DNA of 33,535 nucleotides from Methanobacteriota archaeon (GCA_023436175.1 JAEZKE010000061.1:1-33535), one strand, 5' to 3'; shown: positions 16,565 through 25,568, numbered from the stretch's first letter. The notes: a model not told the origin generated them from the letters alone. Numbers and translations are program-made.

Positions 16565-17008
16565 ATGGTTAAAACTGCATTTTCATCAATAGAAAAGTCT
16601 ACACAAAAAACAAAAGAATGGCTACATGAAATGCAAGATGATCTGGGATGGGAAGATGAAAACATGGTTTATATAGCTTTTAGATCAGTTATCCAGACAT
16701 TAAGAGATAGACTGCCTATTGAAGAAGCTATAGAACTTGGAGATGAACTTCCAATGGTTATGAAGGGCATTTATTATGAAGGATATAGTACAAGACATAA
16801 GCCTGAAAAAATAAAAAGTAGGGAAGAATTTTTCCAGAAAGTACAGGAAAAGTCTCCAAGAAGGCCAATAGAAACTGAAGAAGCTACCCGTGCAGTATTC
16901 CATTTATTAGAAAACAAGCTTAGAGGTGCAGGTGAAATAAAACAGGTGCGATCTAATCTTCCAAAGGACATCCAAAACCTGTGGAGATCTTCAGTTTCTG
17001 AAAAATGA
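16565..17008 (+). CDS. DUF2267-family protein
   Basis: This 147-aa helical protein matches the DUF2267 family. The first half has WLHEMQDDLGWEDENMVYIA followed by FRSVIQTLRDRLPIEEAIEL and GDELPMVMKGIYYEGY. The second half repeats the fold with EEATRAVFHLLENKL and ending SNLPKDIQNLWRS. Both halves carry the family's two-unit pattern of a short alternating helical domain. The biochemical role is unknown; homologues are small soluble proteins in bacteria and archaea, sometimes near stress genes. AGGGGTGAT lies seven bases before the ATG. It sits 40 bases upstream of the LLM oxidoreductase, so the two may be co-transcribed. Confidence 0.85.
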   Translation: MVKTAFSSIEKSTQKTKEWLHEMQDDLGWEDENMVYIAFRSVIQTLRDRLPIEEAIELGDELPMVMKGIYYEGYSTRHKPEKIKSREEFFQKVQEKSPRRPIETEEATRAVFHLLENKLRGAGEIKQVRSNLPKDIQNLWRSSVSEK

Positions 17009-17048
17009 TTATAAACTAATTAAAATAATGTTAATGTACGTGAATAAT

Positions 17049-18008
17049 ATGAAAATTGGTTTTCATGCATCTCATGAGCAATTTAAACCAAGTGAATTGC
17101 TAAATTTGGTTCAATTAGCAGAAAAATCAGGATTTAATGCAGCGATGTGTTCAGATCATTTTCATCCGTGGGGTAAAAATCAGGGTGAATGTGGATTTGC
17201 ATGGACATGGCTTGGAGCAGCATTAAATGCTACATCACTACCGTTTGGAGTGGTAACTTCACCTGGACAACGATATCATCCTGCTGTAATAGCTCAGGCA
17301 GCGGCTACAATTGGCGAAATGTTTCCAGATAGGTTCTGGGTAGCGGTAGGAAGTGGACAACTGCTAAATGAAGGAATTACAGGCGAAAGATGGCCTTCAA
17401 AAGTTGAACGAAATGAACGTTTAAAGGAATCTGCAGCCATTATAAAAGCGCTTTGGGCAGGAGGGACTGTAACATACCGTGGATATGTTAATATTGAAGA
17501 GGCCACGCTTTATACAAGGCCCAAGAATCCACTTCTTTTGGTAGGTGCGGCAATCTCTGTTGAAACTGCAGAATGGATTGGGGGATGGGCAGATGGCTTA
17601 ATTACAACTCCAAAACCTAAAAAAGAACTTAAATCTGTTGTAAAAGCTTTTCATCGCGGCGGTGGAAAAGGAAAGCCAATGTATCTTAAGGCACAATTGT
17701 CTTATGCTGAAACTGATAAAGAAGCATTAAAAGGTGCATGGGAGCAGTGGAAAACTAATGCATTTAAAAACCGTGTACAAACTGAATTAAGAATACCTGA
17801 ACAATTTGATGATGCGTCTCTACTTGTTAAACCTCATGATATAAATGAAAAAGTACATGTTTCCTCTGATATTGAAGATCACCTAAAACAGTTGGAAGAA
17901 TATGGTAAGCAAGGATTTGAGCATATTTATCTCCACAATGTAAACAGAAGTCAAAGGAAGTTTATTGAAGATTTTGGTAAACATGTAATTCCTAATTTGA
18001 TAGGTTAA
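17049..18008 (+). CDS. LLM-class flavin/F420-type oxidoreductase
   Basis: This 319-aa protein is a luciferase-like TIM-barrel enzyme. The N terminus MKIGFHASHEQF is followed by SDHFHPWGKNQGECGFAWTW (about 36-55), then VTSPGQRYHPAVIAQAAATI (about 69-88) and FWVAVGSGQLLNEG (about 97-110), the usual cofactor-facing blocks. It resembles the TIGR03885-type subfamily (non-F420 flavinoid oxidoreductase), so FMN or F420 use is unresolved. Substrate unknown. I start at ATG 17049, with GTGA upstream; the ATG at 17028 lacks a ribosome-binding site and would add seven residues unlike the family start. It follows the DUF2267 gene by 40 bases. Confidence 0.85.
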   Translation: MKIGFHASHEQFKPSELLNLVQLAEKSGFNAAMCSDHFHPWGKNQGECGFAWTWLGAALNATSLPFGVVTSPGQRYHPAVIAQAAATIGEMFPDRFWVAVGSGQLLNEGITGERWPSKVERNERLKESAAIIKALWAGGTVTYRGYVNIEEATLYTRPKNPLLLVGAAISVETAEWIGGWADGLITTPKPKKELKSVVKAFHRGGGKGKPMYLKAQLSYAETDKEALKGAWEQWKTNAFKNRVQTELRIPEQFDDASLLVKPHDINEKVHVSSDIEDHLKQLEEYGKQGFEHIYLHNVNRSQRKFIEDFGKHVIPNLIG

Positions 18009-18257
18009 ATGATTATGACATCTATTTTTTTTACTTTTTAAGTTAAATTGTGTAGTGTTTTATAAAAACTAAAATTTATAAGCAAAAGGGTACTATTTTT
18101 ATTAGATACAGACAATTTTAAAAAACTTGTATCAATTTATTATAAATTGTGCATTAAAAAAATGTTAAATTAATTTATTTGAAGTTTACATAGATTTACA
18201 TATCATTTTGCACATATTCAGATATAAGTATTAAATAAAAATTACTGCAGGTATAAC

Positions 18258-18722
18258 ATGAAAACGCCAAAAGAACTTAAGGTTAAGCCAATAAAGAACG
18301 GTACAGTAATAGATCATATAACTGCAAATAGAGCTTTAAGTGTTCTTAAAATACTTGAATTACCAAATGAAAAAACTACAGTAACTGTTGCTATGAATGT
18401 TTTATCTTCTGAGATGGGTAGTAAAGATATAGTTAAAATAGAGGGGCGTGAGTTAGCCCCTAAAGAAGTGGATAAAATAGCATTAATAGCACCCTCTGCT
18501 ACAATCAATATAATCAGGGATTACGAAATTGTAGAAAAAAGTAAAGTGCACCTTTTAGATAAGGTAAATGACATTTTAAAATGTCCTAATCCAAATTGTA
18601 TAACAAATACAGATGAGCCAGTACAGATAAAATTCTTTGTAACAGGAAAAAAACCAGTGGTTTTGAGATGCTACTACTGTGAGCGGATCATGGAAGAAGA
18701 CGAAATTGAAGCTCAATTTTAG
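18258..18722 (+). CDS. pyrI: Aspartate carbamoyltransferase regulatory subunit PyrI
   Basis: This 154-aa protein is the regulatory chain of aspartate carbamoyltransferase, which gates the first committed pyrimidine step. The N-terminal nucleotide-binding domain includes LKVKPIKNGTVIDHITANRA and KDIVKIEGREL. The C-terminal zinc domain has all four cysteine ligands, C109 and C114 in CPNPNC and C138 and C141 in CYYC. No pyrB is adjacent, so the catalytic chain must be encoded elsewhere. GCAGGT lies before the ATG. The final codons are part of the 91-base direct repeat also found at 14953-15043. The downstream surface-protein gene starts 32 bases after the stop. Confidence 0.96.
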   Translation: MKTPKELKVKPIKNGTVIDHITANRALSVLKILELPNEKTTVTVAMNVLSSEMGSKDIVKIEGRELAPKEVDKIALIAPSATINIIRDYEIVEKSKVHLLDKVNDILKCPNPNCITNTDEPVQIKFFVTGKKPVVLRCYYCERIMEEDEIEAQF

Positions 18723-18772
18723 ACAGTTATTCCTTTATTTTTGGGGTGTTTTTAATGCATAAAGCCATAATA
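18682..18772 (+). repeat. 91-bp direct repeat, native copy
   Basis: This is the functional copy of the junction repeat: pyrI tail, spacer and the first six codons of the surface-protein gene. Its degenerate partner is at 14953-15043, 87 of 91 bases identical. Confidence 0.92.
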
Positions 18773-20446
18773 TTTTTTATAACTCTTTTTATTTTAGTTG
18801 CTCCTGCATCAGCAAGTATATTTGTGAGTGAACCTTCAAATGAGATAATAACAGCTCCTGCAGCATCATTTACAAACAGTCAACTTATTTTAAGCGATAA
18901 AAACCCAAGTCAGGCAGTTTTAAATTATTTAAGTGGTAAAAATGCGGTTATTGTGGGAGACATTTCCCTAAGTGGGGAAAAAGTTGCAGCAGATTCAGTA
19001 AGTCTTTCCAGCAAATACTGGACAAAGAGCGATGTTGTAGTACTTGGAACAGGTCAGGATATATCTGCAGCATTGGTTGCAATAAAAAATAACGCTCCGC
19101 TTTTAGTAGTGGGTAATACTATTCCAGATAATGTAAATGCTGAAATTCAAAAATTAGGGCCTAAAAAGATCATAATTTGTGCTTCTCCCTCTACAATACC
19201 TGATTCTGTGCTTGATCAATATCCTACTCTTGAAAAACAAAGAGTATGGAATGGTAATGATGAAAATACATTAACCAGTATTCAAAGTGGAAATACAAAA
19301 ATTAAAGCCCCTTCAAGTCTTTTACCAGTGGCCATGATTCTATGGAAAGACGCGAGCTTTGATATAGACAAAAATGTTACAGTTAATGATAAAGTCACAT
19401 TATGGTCTTCAAATGATATTACAACAAGTATCGTTATGAATAGTTATGTTAACAACGAACTTCCGGTAATTTACATCACCTGCGACAACTTGATATCGGA
19501 AAATACAGATAAAGAGATGCTCAACAAAATAAAAGAGGCTATATCCGGGTCAGCTAATGTAAAACTAGATGATCAATCCCCAAAACCTGGGGAGGCACCA
19601 AGGGCAATTAAAAATGCGCCGGGTGGAATTGCAGCTTATATTGCAGCAGTGGATCCTGGATCTATGGTAGATCTAATTAAAGGTATTAAAAGCGGTTATC
19701 TTAAAAAATATTCCCAAAATTTGGATGGAATTGTTTTCATAAATTATGGAAAGCTTAATTTGGATAATACAAGCTATTTACCCAGAGCTTGGGATGATAA
19801 CTATTCAAATATCTATTTTGCAGGTTTATACGACCCTTCTTCATTTTTAAAAAGTGCCGGAGTTGAATTAATCCAACCAAATGTAGGGACATCTTCACAG
19901 GATGAAGAAATTAACAAAATAGCGTCTGGATTGATTGATGCAGCATATTCTACTAATAAAAATCAATTGAGTTCTAATTATAACTTTAATCTAATTGGAA
20001 CTCATGAAATAGATCCTGAAGTGGTAGCATACGGCTCACAAAGTATTTTAGACGGTAAAAAACCTAAAGTAGGTACTTTAAAATGGCTATACTTAGCATC
20101 ACAGTATGTCAGTGGCTATCCTATTCAAAATACATCAGATAAGTTCTCAGGTGCTATATCTGGAGAAAGCACTTATTTTGGAGTCCTTACAATCGACGAA
20201 TACAGGGAAGCTGGAAAAGATGTTCATGATTATATGGAAGCTAATAAAAGTGTTCCAGGTTCAGTCACTGTAGATGGTAAAAAATTGAATAAAGCAGATA
20301 TGAAATATGTTTTTGCAGAATTAACATATGACCATACAAACAGGCAAAATATGACATTTCCCAAGTATATCTTTGTAAATAAAGCTGATGAACCATTTAA
20401 TATCATATTTAAGTTTATAAAGAGTTCATTTTATCAAATATTTTGA
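18755..20446 (+). CDS. Secreted surface protein with CW-binding-2-like and pseudomurein-binding-like repeats
   Basis: This 563-aa protein starts with a signal peptide (KAIIFFITLFILVAPASAS). Residues about 45-160 resemble a cell-wall-binding-2 repeat: AVIVGDISLSGEKVAADSVS, VVVLGTGQDISAALVA and LLVVGNTIPDNV. The middle (about 220-440) is a large alpha/beta region I cannot assign, with RAWDDNYSNIYFAGLYDPSS. Near the C terminus, EYREAGKDVHDYMEANKSVP and GSVTVDGKKLNKADMKYVFA match a pseudomurein-binding repeat (PMBR), which ties the protein to the methanobacterial wall. I chose ATG 18755, with GGGGTG upstream, over GTG 18746, which is inside that site. Its first codons are duplicated at 15026-15043. 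Confidence 0.82.
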   Translation: MHKAIIFFITLFILVAPASASIFVSEPSNEIITAPAASFTNSQLILSDKNPSQAVLNYLSGKNAVIVGDISLSGEKVAADSVSLSSKYWTKSDVVVLGTGQDISAALVAIKNNAPLLVVGNTIPDNVNAEIQKLGPKKIIICASPSTIPDSVLDQYPTLEKQRVWNGNDENTLTSIQSGNTKIKAPSSLLPVAMILWKDASFDIDKNVTVNDKVTLWSSNDITTSIVMNSYVNNELPVIYITCDNLISENTDKEMLNKIKEAISGSANVKLDDQSPKPGEAPRAIKNAPGGIAAYIAAVDPGSMVDLIKGIKSGYLKKYSQNLDGIVFINYGKLNLDNTSYLPRAWDDNYSNIYFAGLYDPSSFLKSAGVELIQPNVGTSSQDEEINKIASGLIDAAYSTNKNQLSSNYNFNLIGTHEIDPEVVAYGSQSILDGKKPKVGTLKWLYLASQYVSGYPIQNTSDKFSGAISGESTYFGVLTIDEYREAGKDVHDYMEANKSVPGSVTVDGKKLNKADMKYVFAELTYDHTNRQNMTFPKYIFVNKADEPFNIIFKFIKSSFYQIF

Positions 20447-20513
20447 TAGTTTAGATATATTGGATATTAAATTAAGTTCTCACTTAAATTTAGTGATTTA
20501 ATTTATTGTTTAA

Positions 20514-21320
20514 TTACGTTACTTCTGGAGCTTTTTTGAGTACTTTATGAAATTTTAAAAACGCGTACATTTGCTCTAAGGATGCATCGACACTTCCGGG
20601 CAGGACTGTTCCATGAGGAGACATTGATTCTCCTGTTACTGCGGGAATTCCTGCTAAATTGAATACATCTTCCAGAGCTCCGGGATATATCGATCCTGCT
20701 TTTGTAAATGATAATAATGTTGATTTGGTTTCTTTTTCTATAAAATCTGCCATTTGGAAACTTAAGAGGCAGGGGACTTCTGAACAGAGTACACTTAGCT
20801 TTCCCGGATATCCTCCAGGTCGTGTGGAATGAAAATCACCTAAATATTTAACTTCATTTCTTTTTGAAAAGGCCAGTATGTTGTTTGTTGGAGTTCCATA
20901 TAAATTTGCAGTTCTATTTGGATCTTGACCTTTCCATGATCTAAGACTTCTTTCAGTTGAAAATGGTATGGCAAATGGAATTACGTGCACCGTTACACTA
21001 AGTTCTTCTGCTGCTAACCTATTTATAAGCTTAACGGCAGCTATTTGGGCAGGATACTCATTACCATGAACTCCTGCTAAAATCATGATACCCGGCCTAT
21101 TTTTCTTTCCAAATGTTACAATAGGAGTACCTTTTTTTGCAGCAAGGAATAATTGATTGGTAAGGGATGTTTTAGGAATATGCTGCATGACTAATCTATT
21201 TCTTGTGATGTCTCCTGCTGCAAATTGATTTATAACCTTTATTTGTAGTTTATAAACCGAGGGGGCAATCAGTGCCTTTTCCACCTTACTTTTATTTTGC
21301 ATCATTATAATATATGTCAT
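20514..21320 (-). CDS. Succinylglutamate desuccinylase/aspartoacylase-family zinc hydrolase
   Basis: This 268-aa protein has the zinc carboxypeptidase-like fold of the AstE/aspartoacylase family. AGVHGNEYPAQ (about 82-92) supplies the HxxE zinc pair, and FHSTRPGGYPGK (about 163-174) the third His with the substrate loop. A later ITGE-type glutamate block is seen in AVTGESMSPHG (about 229-239). Such enzymes cleave N-acyl amino acids or related amides; the exact substrate is not readable. It may start at 21320 (GAGGAT lies very close) or at one of the ATGs at 21305-21302; the N terminus is uncertain by about seven residues. It converges with the surface-protein gene. Confidence 0.85.
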   Translation of the reverse strand: MTYIIMMQNKSKVEKALIAPSVYKLQIKVINQFAAGDITRNRLVMQHIPKTSLTNQLFLAAKKGTPIVTFGKKNRPGIMILAGVHGNEYPAQIAAVKLINRLAAEELSVTVHVIPFAIPFSTERSLRSWKGQDPNRTANLYGTPTNNILAFSKRNEVKYLGDFHSTRPGGYPGKLSVLCSEVPCLLSFQMADFIEKETKSTLLSFTKAGSIYPGALEDVFNLAGIPAVTGESMSPHGTVLPGSVDASLEQMYAFLKFHKVLKKAPEVT

Positions 21321-21535
21321 ATCCTCATTTTTAGTATTATCTAAAGAAATAGAAGTTTAATAGAGATCACCATTTCAAAAAGATATGATCATAATGGAAT
21401 ATTTACGTGGATATCCAAATTTTAAGAGATATACTCAAATTACATTTAAAAAAGGCATAAACATGTTACTAAGTACAGATTGACTGAATAAATTCATGGA
21501 TTAATTGAAATATATTTTAATTTAAAAGTACTTAT
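21321..21535. other. A+T-rich intergenic region
   Basis: Gap between two minus-strand genes; no gene or strong hairpin seen. Confidence 0.5.
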
Positions 21536-21970
21536 CTATGGTAATTTTACCGTATTAAGCCAAAAATCTTTAATTAAATTTATTGTTTTTGTGAATTCAT
21601 CAAAATCAAGAGGCTTAGTGATATAACAGCTGGCATGGTTGTCATAGCACTTTTTAATATCTTCTTCTGCTGTAGAAGTTGTAAAAATCATCACGGGTAT
21701 TTTTCTTAAATCATTATCCGTTTTAATTTCCTTTAAAACTTCCAGACCATTCTTTCCAGGTAAATTTAAATCTAAAATTACAAAATTAGGGTAATAGTCA
21801 TTTTGCTTGCAGTGCTGATTTAAAAAGTCCATGGCTTTTATTCCGTCTTGTCGTATATATAAATCGTTTATGAGGTCGGCGTCATTTAAAAATTCAGTTA
21901 TTAAGCGTGCATCTGCAGGATTATCTTCAACTAGTAATATATCAAATGTTTTATAGCTTTTGGAGTTCAT
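21536..21970 (-). CDS. Stand-alone response regulator receiver
   Basis: This 144-aa protein is a single receiver domain with no output domain. LLVEDNPADARLI carries the acidic pair D16 and N17, the phosphoacceptor is D67 in VILDLNLPG, the switch Thr lies in IFTTSTAEED, and the conserved Lys is in YITKPLDF. The form (NPAD, long alpha1) resembles Rcp1-like receivers. GGTGACCCC lies just before the ATG. Possible phosphodonors are not adjacent; the nearest kinase is the hybrid at 25933-26988, four kilobases away, so pairing is unknown. Confidence 0.9.
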   Translation of the reverse strand: MNSKSYKTFDILLVEDNPADARLITEFLNDADLINDLYIRQDGIKAMDFLNQHCKQNDYYPNFVILDLNLPGKNGLEVLKEIKTDNDLRKIPVMIFTTSTAEEDIKKCYDNHASCYITKPLDFDEFTKTINLIKDFWLNTVKLP

Positions 21971-22597
21971 GGGGTCACCAGGCCGATTATAAATCTAAAA
22001 AACTCAGGATAATAACTGATTTAAAATTAACATTATTATTTATATGTTTAATATTATTTAAATTTAACTTACTAATTTAAGATAAAGAGCGTTTACAGCG
22101 CCCCTTTTTAAAAATAACTTAAATCATTTAAACATTACCTAAAGGCTTTTAAATTACTTTGTTTACTCATTAGGACATATGTAGCTAATACATTAAACAT
22201 CTTAAATTAGATTTAAAAAGAAAATATCCTAATAATTCTTAATGGTTCTTTTAACTAAAGTAAGCTTAATTATGGTCCCTTAATAGCACGTATGCACTTT
22301 AAAAATTTAAATAAATTAATAGTATACTATTCTTCTACAGTTATTTTGTTGACCACATCTAAAAACTAATTAGTACTGGTTAAAACTCACTTCTTGTTGT
22401 AATTAAACTTAAAAGAATCTTTAGAAATTAGTAATTAGCAAGTATATTAATCTATTTCTAATAATATACCATAATCTTTTCTATTTAGTCTAAATAGCAA
22501 ACAATAAATATCATTCATCAACTGATACAAGATCATATTGTTAGAATGTGTTAATATTTGGATTCAATAATATTTTTTGATAAAAAGAGGAGATTCC
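21971..22597. other. Long A+T-rich intergenic region
   Basis: About 630 bases between divergent genes contain no credible gene in any frame. A weak GAGCG/GCGCC inverted pair sits near 22087-22102 followed by TTTTT. The promoters of both flanking genes must lie here, but the sequence is too A+T-rich to place them with confidence. Confidence 0.5.
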
Positions 22598-22912
22598 ATG
22601 GAAAAATGGGCAGATTATGGCATATCAGCTGTTAGATTTAATGGCAAAGGAATTTACATCGATCAGGTAAGGGTTCATAAAGATAAAGGAAATGCAATTG
22701 GTGATGCTGAAGTATGGTCACGAGAGCAAGTAGTTTCAGCTTTAGAAAGTAACTACACGTTTATAACAATCTTAAATGGTAATCAGGGAATTTGGGATGA
22801 AGGCCAGGAGGTTAATATTATCCGGGTAAATGGAAATAAATATATACGGACAGATAAAGACCTAACTCCTTCTGATAATTTAGATAATCTTCCTAACGTG
22901 TTATTTTTATAA
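22598..22912 (+). CDS. DUF3892-family protein
   Basis: This 104-aa protein matches the DUF3892 family: DYGISAVRFNGKGIYIDQV, then AEVWSREQVVSALES, then a basic EVNIIRVNGNKYIRTDKD block and DNLDNLPNVLFL at the end. The family is small, widespread and of unknown function. The start is ATG 22598 with GAGGAG five bases upstream; an ATG at 22577 is in frame but its ribosome-binding site is worse. It is isolated, with a hairpin after it. Confidence 0.82.
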   Translation: MEKWADYGISAVRFNGKGIYIDQVRVHKDKGNAIGDAEVWSREQVVSALESNYTFITILNGNQGIWDEGQEVNIIRVNGNKYIRTDKDLTPSDNLDNLPNVLFL

Positions 22913-23045
22913 TTTTTATGTCCTTTTTACCTGTTTTATTTTTTATTTTTAAGTTTAAAATTAACTTTTGAACTGGAATGAATTAAGTTTTGATAACTAA
23001 ACATTTGAAATATGAAATTTAAATCATTTAAAAATAAAAATATTA

Positions 23046-23071
23046 AAGCCTAATCTGTTTAATTAGGCCTT
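23046..23071. terminator. Bidirectional terminator hairpin
   Basis: GCCTAAT (23048-23054) pairs with ATTAGGC (23062-23068), extended by A/T pairs. It lies between convergent genes DUF3892 and the small secreted protein, and could serve both. Confidence 0.5.
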
Positions 23072-23091
23072 CAGTCATAATTAACGAAAAA

Positions 23092-23505
23092 TTATACGAA
23101 ATATCCGTTAACTACTTTTTTTCCATTAATTATTCCACTATATGGAATTAGATATATATTACGGTGATCATGGGATTTTCCAGAAACTAAACACCAATCC
23201 ATATCTGTTTTAGTATCATACCAAAGTCCTTCTGGACTTGTACCATGATTTGGTCCATAATATGCTCCTTTTTGGAATTTTAATGTTCCCCATGTATGTT
23301 TTTGTGGATTATAATTATAGAAAACTCTTGTATGATATTTATAATCTGTGGCCATTGAGCAAGTATGTTTTCCAGTTGCCATTACATATTTTGATGTTAC
23401 AACCACGTGTTTTGCACCAACACTACCTGCTGATACTGCTGGCATTCCCAAAATCATAAGGATTACAAGAAATCCCAAGATCTTAAATATATTATTTCGC
23501 TTAAT
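23092..23505 (-). CDS. Small secreted protein, unknown family
   Basis: This 137-aa protein has a signal peptide (IKRNNIFKILGFLVILMILG, cleavage near AVSAG) and a mature part rich in His, Tyr, Lys and Gly (GKHTCSMATDYKYHTRVFYN, WGTLKFQKGAYYGPNHGTSP, DTKTDMDWCLVSGKSHDHRN). Two cysteines may form a disulphide. No known fold was recognised. I place the start at ATT 23505, seven bases after GGAGG; the in-frame TTG at 23478 would remove the positive charges of the signal peptide and has no ribosome-binding site. The leader is shared with the transglutaminase at 6626-7606. Confidence 0.6.
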   Translation of the reverse strand: MKRNNIFKILGFLVILMILGMPAVSAGSVGAKHVVVTSKYVMATGKHTCSMATDYKYHTRVFYNYNPQKHTWGTLKFQKGAYYGPNHGTSPEGLWYDTKTDMDWCLVSGKSHDHRNIYLIPYSGIINGKKVVNGYFV

Positions 23506-23535
23506 TATACCGCCTCCGCGCCCTAATATATGAAA
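23503..23535 (-). promoter_or_regulatory. Shared leader with GGAGGCGGTATAATT start site
   Basis: Second copy of the leader described at 7604-7640: identical GGAGGCGGTATAATTA on the minus strand and TTTCAT about 20 bases before it. Confidence 0.6.
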
Positions 23536-23578
23536 TATTAAATTAGGACATTAAAGTACAACCATAATAAGATGTGAT

Positions 23579-23590
23579 CATATATAAATC
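23579..23590 (-). promoter_or_regulatory. TATA box for the small secreted protein gene
   Basis: Minus-strand GATTTATATATG is a good archaeal box A, about 75-85 bases before the proposed start. Confidence 0.5.
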
Positions 23591-24072
23591 ATTTGGTTTA
23601 AAATTGAAAAAAAGACATTTATATAGCTCTTTTTAAGATTTAAAGCCTGTTTAAAAGTAATTTCTGTAATCAGTAATGGACATTACTAATATTGATATGT
23701 CAATCAATTTTTAAGATGTAGGTATATGGTTGTAAACTTGAATATTTGGAGTTTTTATTTCCACAAATATGGTTTTAAACTTAAAGTAATGAATATAATG
23801 ATAAAAACATTTTAAAAGCTAAAATAAGAGTAACTAACAAGTATTTAAAATCAAAGTATGTTTATTTTACCTTAAAAAATTTAATCAATTTCTAAAAACT
23901 AGGAAAAAAGTCGAATTTAAAAATCAATAAAGCCAAGATACATTTCAAAAATATAACCTAAAAAGAGATTTAAAATAGATTTAATTGAATTTTAAATCAA
24001 GATTGGGATACTATTAAAGTTAATAACCTTTTTAGATTTAGGTTAAGAGTTGCGGCATGATGTTTCCATAAA
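23591..24072. other. A+T-rich intergenic region
   Basis: About 480 bases between two minus-strand genes; no coding frame, RNA gene or clear hairpin was found. Confidence 0.5.
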
Positions 24073-24828
24073 TTATATATTTATAGGCTTGTATTCTTCA
24101 TTGAAAATTTTACTTTTGCTCGTTGTTGATTTTTCCTTGGTTTCAGGTGAATTTTTATCATTAAAATATAGAGTTAACCTGATCATTCCTTTGGGCTTAA
24201 CAGGCCCTATAACAATATCAGATCTCCTATCAATACCTGTAAGCCGTATATGTGTAGCTTTTTTCTTATCCACCTTATTTCCTTCAGCATCTTCATACTC
24301 AACATCTCCATTTGTATACATTGAAGGTACTTTAACTTTAGATGCATGAATAGTTCCCGGAACCTCAATGTTATCAGGTAAAGGAACTAATTTTTCATGT
24401 GGAATGCTTCTTAACCTTTTACGTGCATTTTCTTCCTCTATATTTTGGGATATTTCTTCTCTTTGAAGGGTGCTGAGTTTTTCACTTTCTGGAAATATTA
24501 TGTTTTCTTCTTTTTCAAAATGAGTTTCTACAGATTTTTTTAACTCCCTTAGTTTATTCATCCATTCTTTGTCTTTCCAGTGGATTTTTTCCATATCTTT
24601 AATAATTTTCCTGGCTTCTTCATGTTCTTTAAAACTTTGATTCACTCCATATTCATCTATTCGCTTTAATCGAGGATAAAAGTATTTTTCTTCACCATCC
24701 ATGTGTATATTTAATTGATTTTTGATTTCTCTAAATTTAGAACTATCTTCCTTATCTGAGGCTTCCTTTAAGAGATTTTTAACATTGTTATGGTCATTTT
24801 TTAACATCTGAAATAAGTCTTCAGTCAT
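24073..24828 (-). CDS. Hemerythrin-domain protein with C-terminal extension
   Basis: This 251-aa protein has an N-terminal hemerythrin/HHE four-helix bundle (about 1-125). Candidate diiron ligands are H13, H42 with E46 (HMDGE), H69 and H103 with E107 (HFEKE), a complete-looking set. Such domains bind O2 or sense oxygen or iron, which suits an anaerobe meeting oxidants. Residues about 150-230 are an uncharacterised beta-rich extension (VPGTIHASKVKVPSMYTNGD, RSDIVIGPVKPKGMIRLTLY). AAGGTGG precedes the ATG. A perfect 22-base palindrome lies 17-38 bases upstream, which may be an operator. Confidence 0.85.
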   Translation of the reverse strand: MTEDLFQMLKNDHNNVKNLLKEASDKEDSSKFREIKNQLNIHMDGEEKYFYPRLKRIDEYGVNQSFKEHEEARKIIKDMEKIHWKDKEWMNKLRELKKSVETHFEKEENIIFPESEKLSTLQREEISQNIEEENARKRLRSIPHEKLVPLPDNIEVPGTIHASKVKVPSMYTNGDVEYEDAEGNKVDKKKATHIRLTGIDRRSDIVIGPVKPKGMIRLTLYFNDKNSPETKEKSTTSKSKIFNEEYKPINI

Positions 24829-24844
24829 TGAATACCACCTTTTA

Positions 24845-24866
24845 TTACTTATTATATAATAAGTAA
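24845..24866. promoter_or_regulatory. Perfect 22-base palindrome upstream of the hemerythrin gene
   Basis: TTACTTATTAT is followed by its exact reverse complement. It lies just upstream of the hemerythrin ribosome-binding site, where a repressor would block transcription. Its ACTTAT-6-ATAAGT arms resemble the inverted repeat at 28988-29007. Confidence 0.45.
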
Positions 24867-25121
24867 GATATTAAATTAGTTAGATAAAAATATTTAATGA
24901 AGTTTTTGAGCGTGAATGGGACTTAACTTTATTATTTATTTACATGATTTTCAATACGTCGAACATGCTGAAGATTATATTAAAATGGCTACTACTTTTT
25001 AAACTTGTCATTAACCCATAAGTTATAATATTTATTGATCTAAATTTTTTATTTACAATTTAACTCATTTATGTTGATTTAATTTAATGATAAAACTAAA
25101 AAGTTAATGTGGTGGATTGAA

Positions 25122-25328
25122 ATGGAACTTAAACATGGGAGAAATGAGAAGGAGAAAAATACAGAATATATGGTATCTGTTACTGATGCTGAATTAAATC
25201 AATTTAAAGAGAGGATAACCAGAGCATTAGATCAGGATTTACTTTCAATGTCACGAATGCTAACAGATATAATTAGTAATATGGTAGTTAGAAGAATTTT
25301 AACTGACTTAACTAAACCTGAAAAATAA
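25122..25328 (+). CDS. Small hypothetical protein
   Basis: This 68-aa protein has an Asn/Lys/Glu-rich N terminus and a predicted amphipathic helical C-terminal half (AELNQFKERITRALDQDLLS). It has no signal peptide, metal motif or recognised domain. GGTGG ends eight bases before ATG 25122; an upstream in-frame ATG at 25107 lies before that site. No neighbour shares its strand closely. Confidence 0.5.
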   Translation: MELKHGRNEKEKNTEYMVSVTDAELNQFKERITRALDQDLLSMSRMLTDIISNMVVRRILTDLTKPEK

Positions 25329-25535
25329 ATTCTTTAAATCAAATAATATAAATCTCATTTATTACTGTAATTAAACTATAAATTGAATAAATTCTTATAA
25401 AATAAGTATATCACAGTAAAAGGTTTAGTGCAAAAGAATAATAAATTAATAAATTGCCATTTTAATTTTAGAGCTGATTTTTTATTTTTTTTGAGATTTT
25501 TCATAATGTGCTAAATTTCACGGTAGATTAAACAA

Positions 25536-25544
25536 TATATAAAA
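25536..25544 (+). promoter_or_regulatory. TATA box for the membrane-protein/kinase cluster
   Basis: TATATAAAA is a strong box A. Its end is 25 bases before the ATG at 25569, which predicts a leaderless or nearly leaderless transcript and explains why no Shine-Dalgarno precedes that start. Confidence 0.6.
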
Positions 25545-25568
25545 GCATGTGAACACTATTACAGCATC

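Noticed and set aside
14953..18772. 91-bp direct repeats as att sites of an integrated mobile element
   Set aside because: No integrase or phage/plasmid gene lies between them and the intact pyrI is inside the segment at its right end, which fits duplication better than integration.
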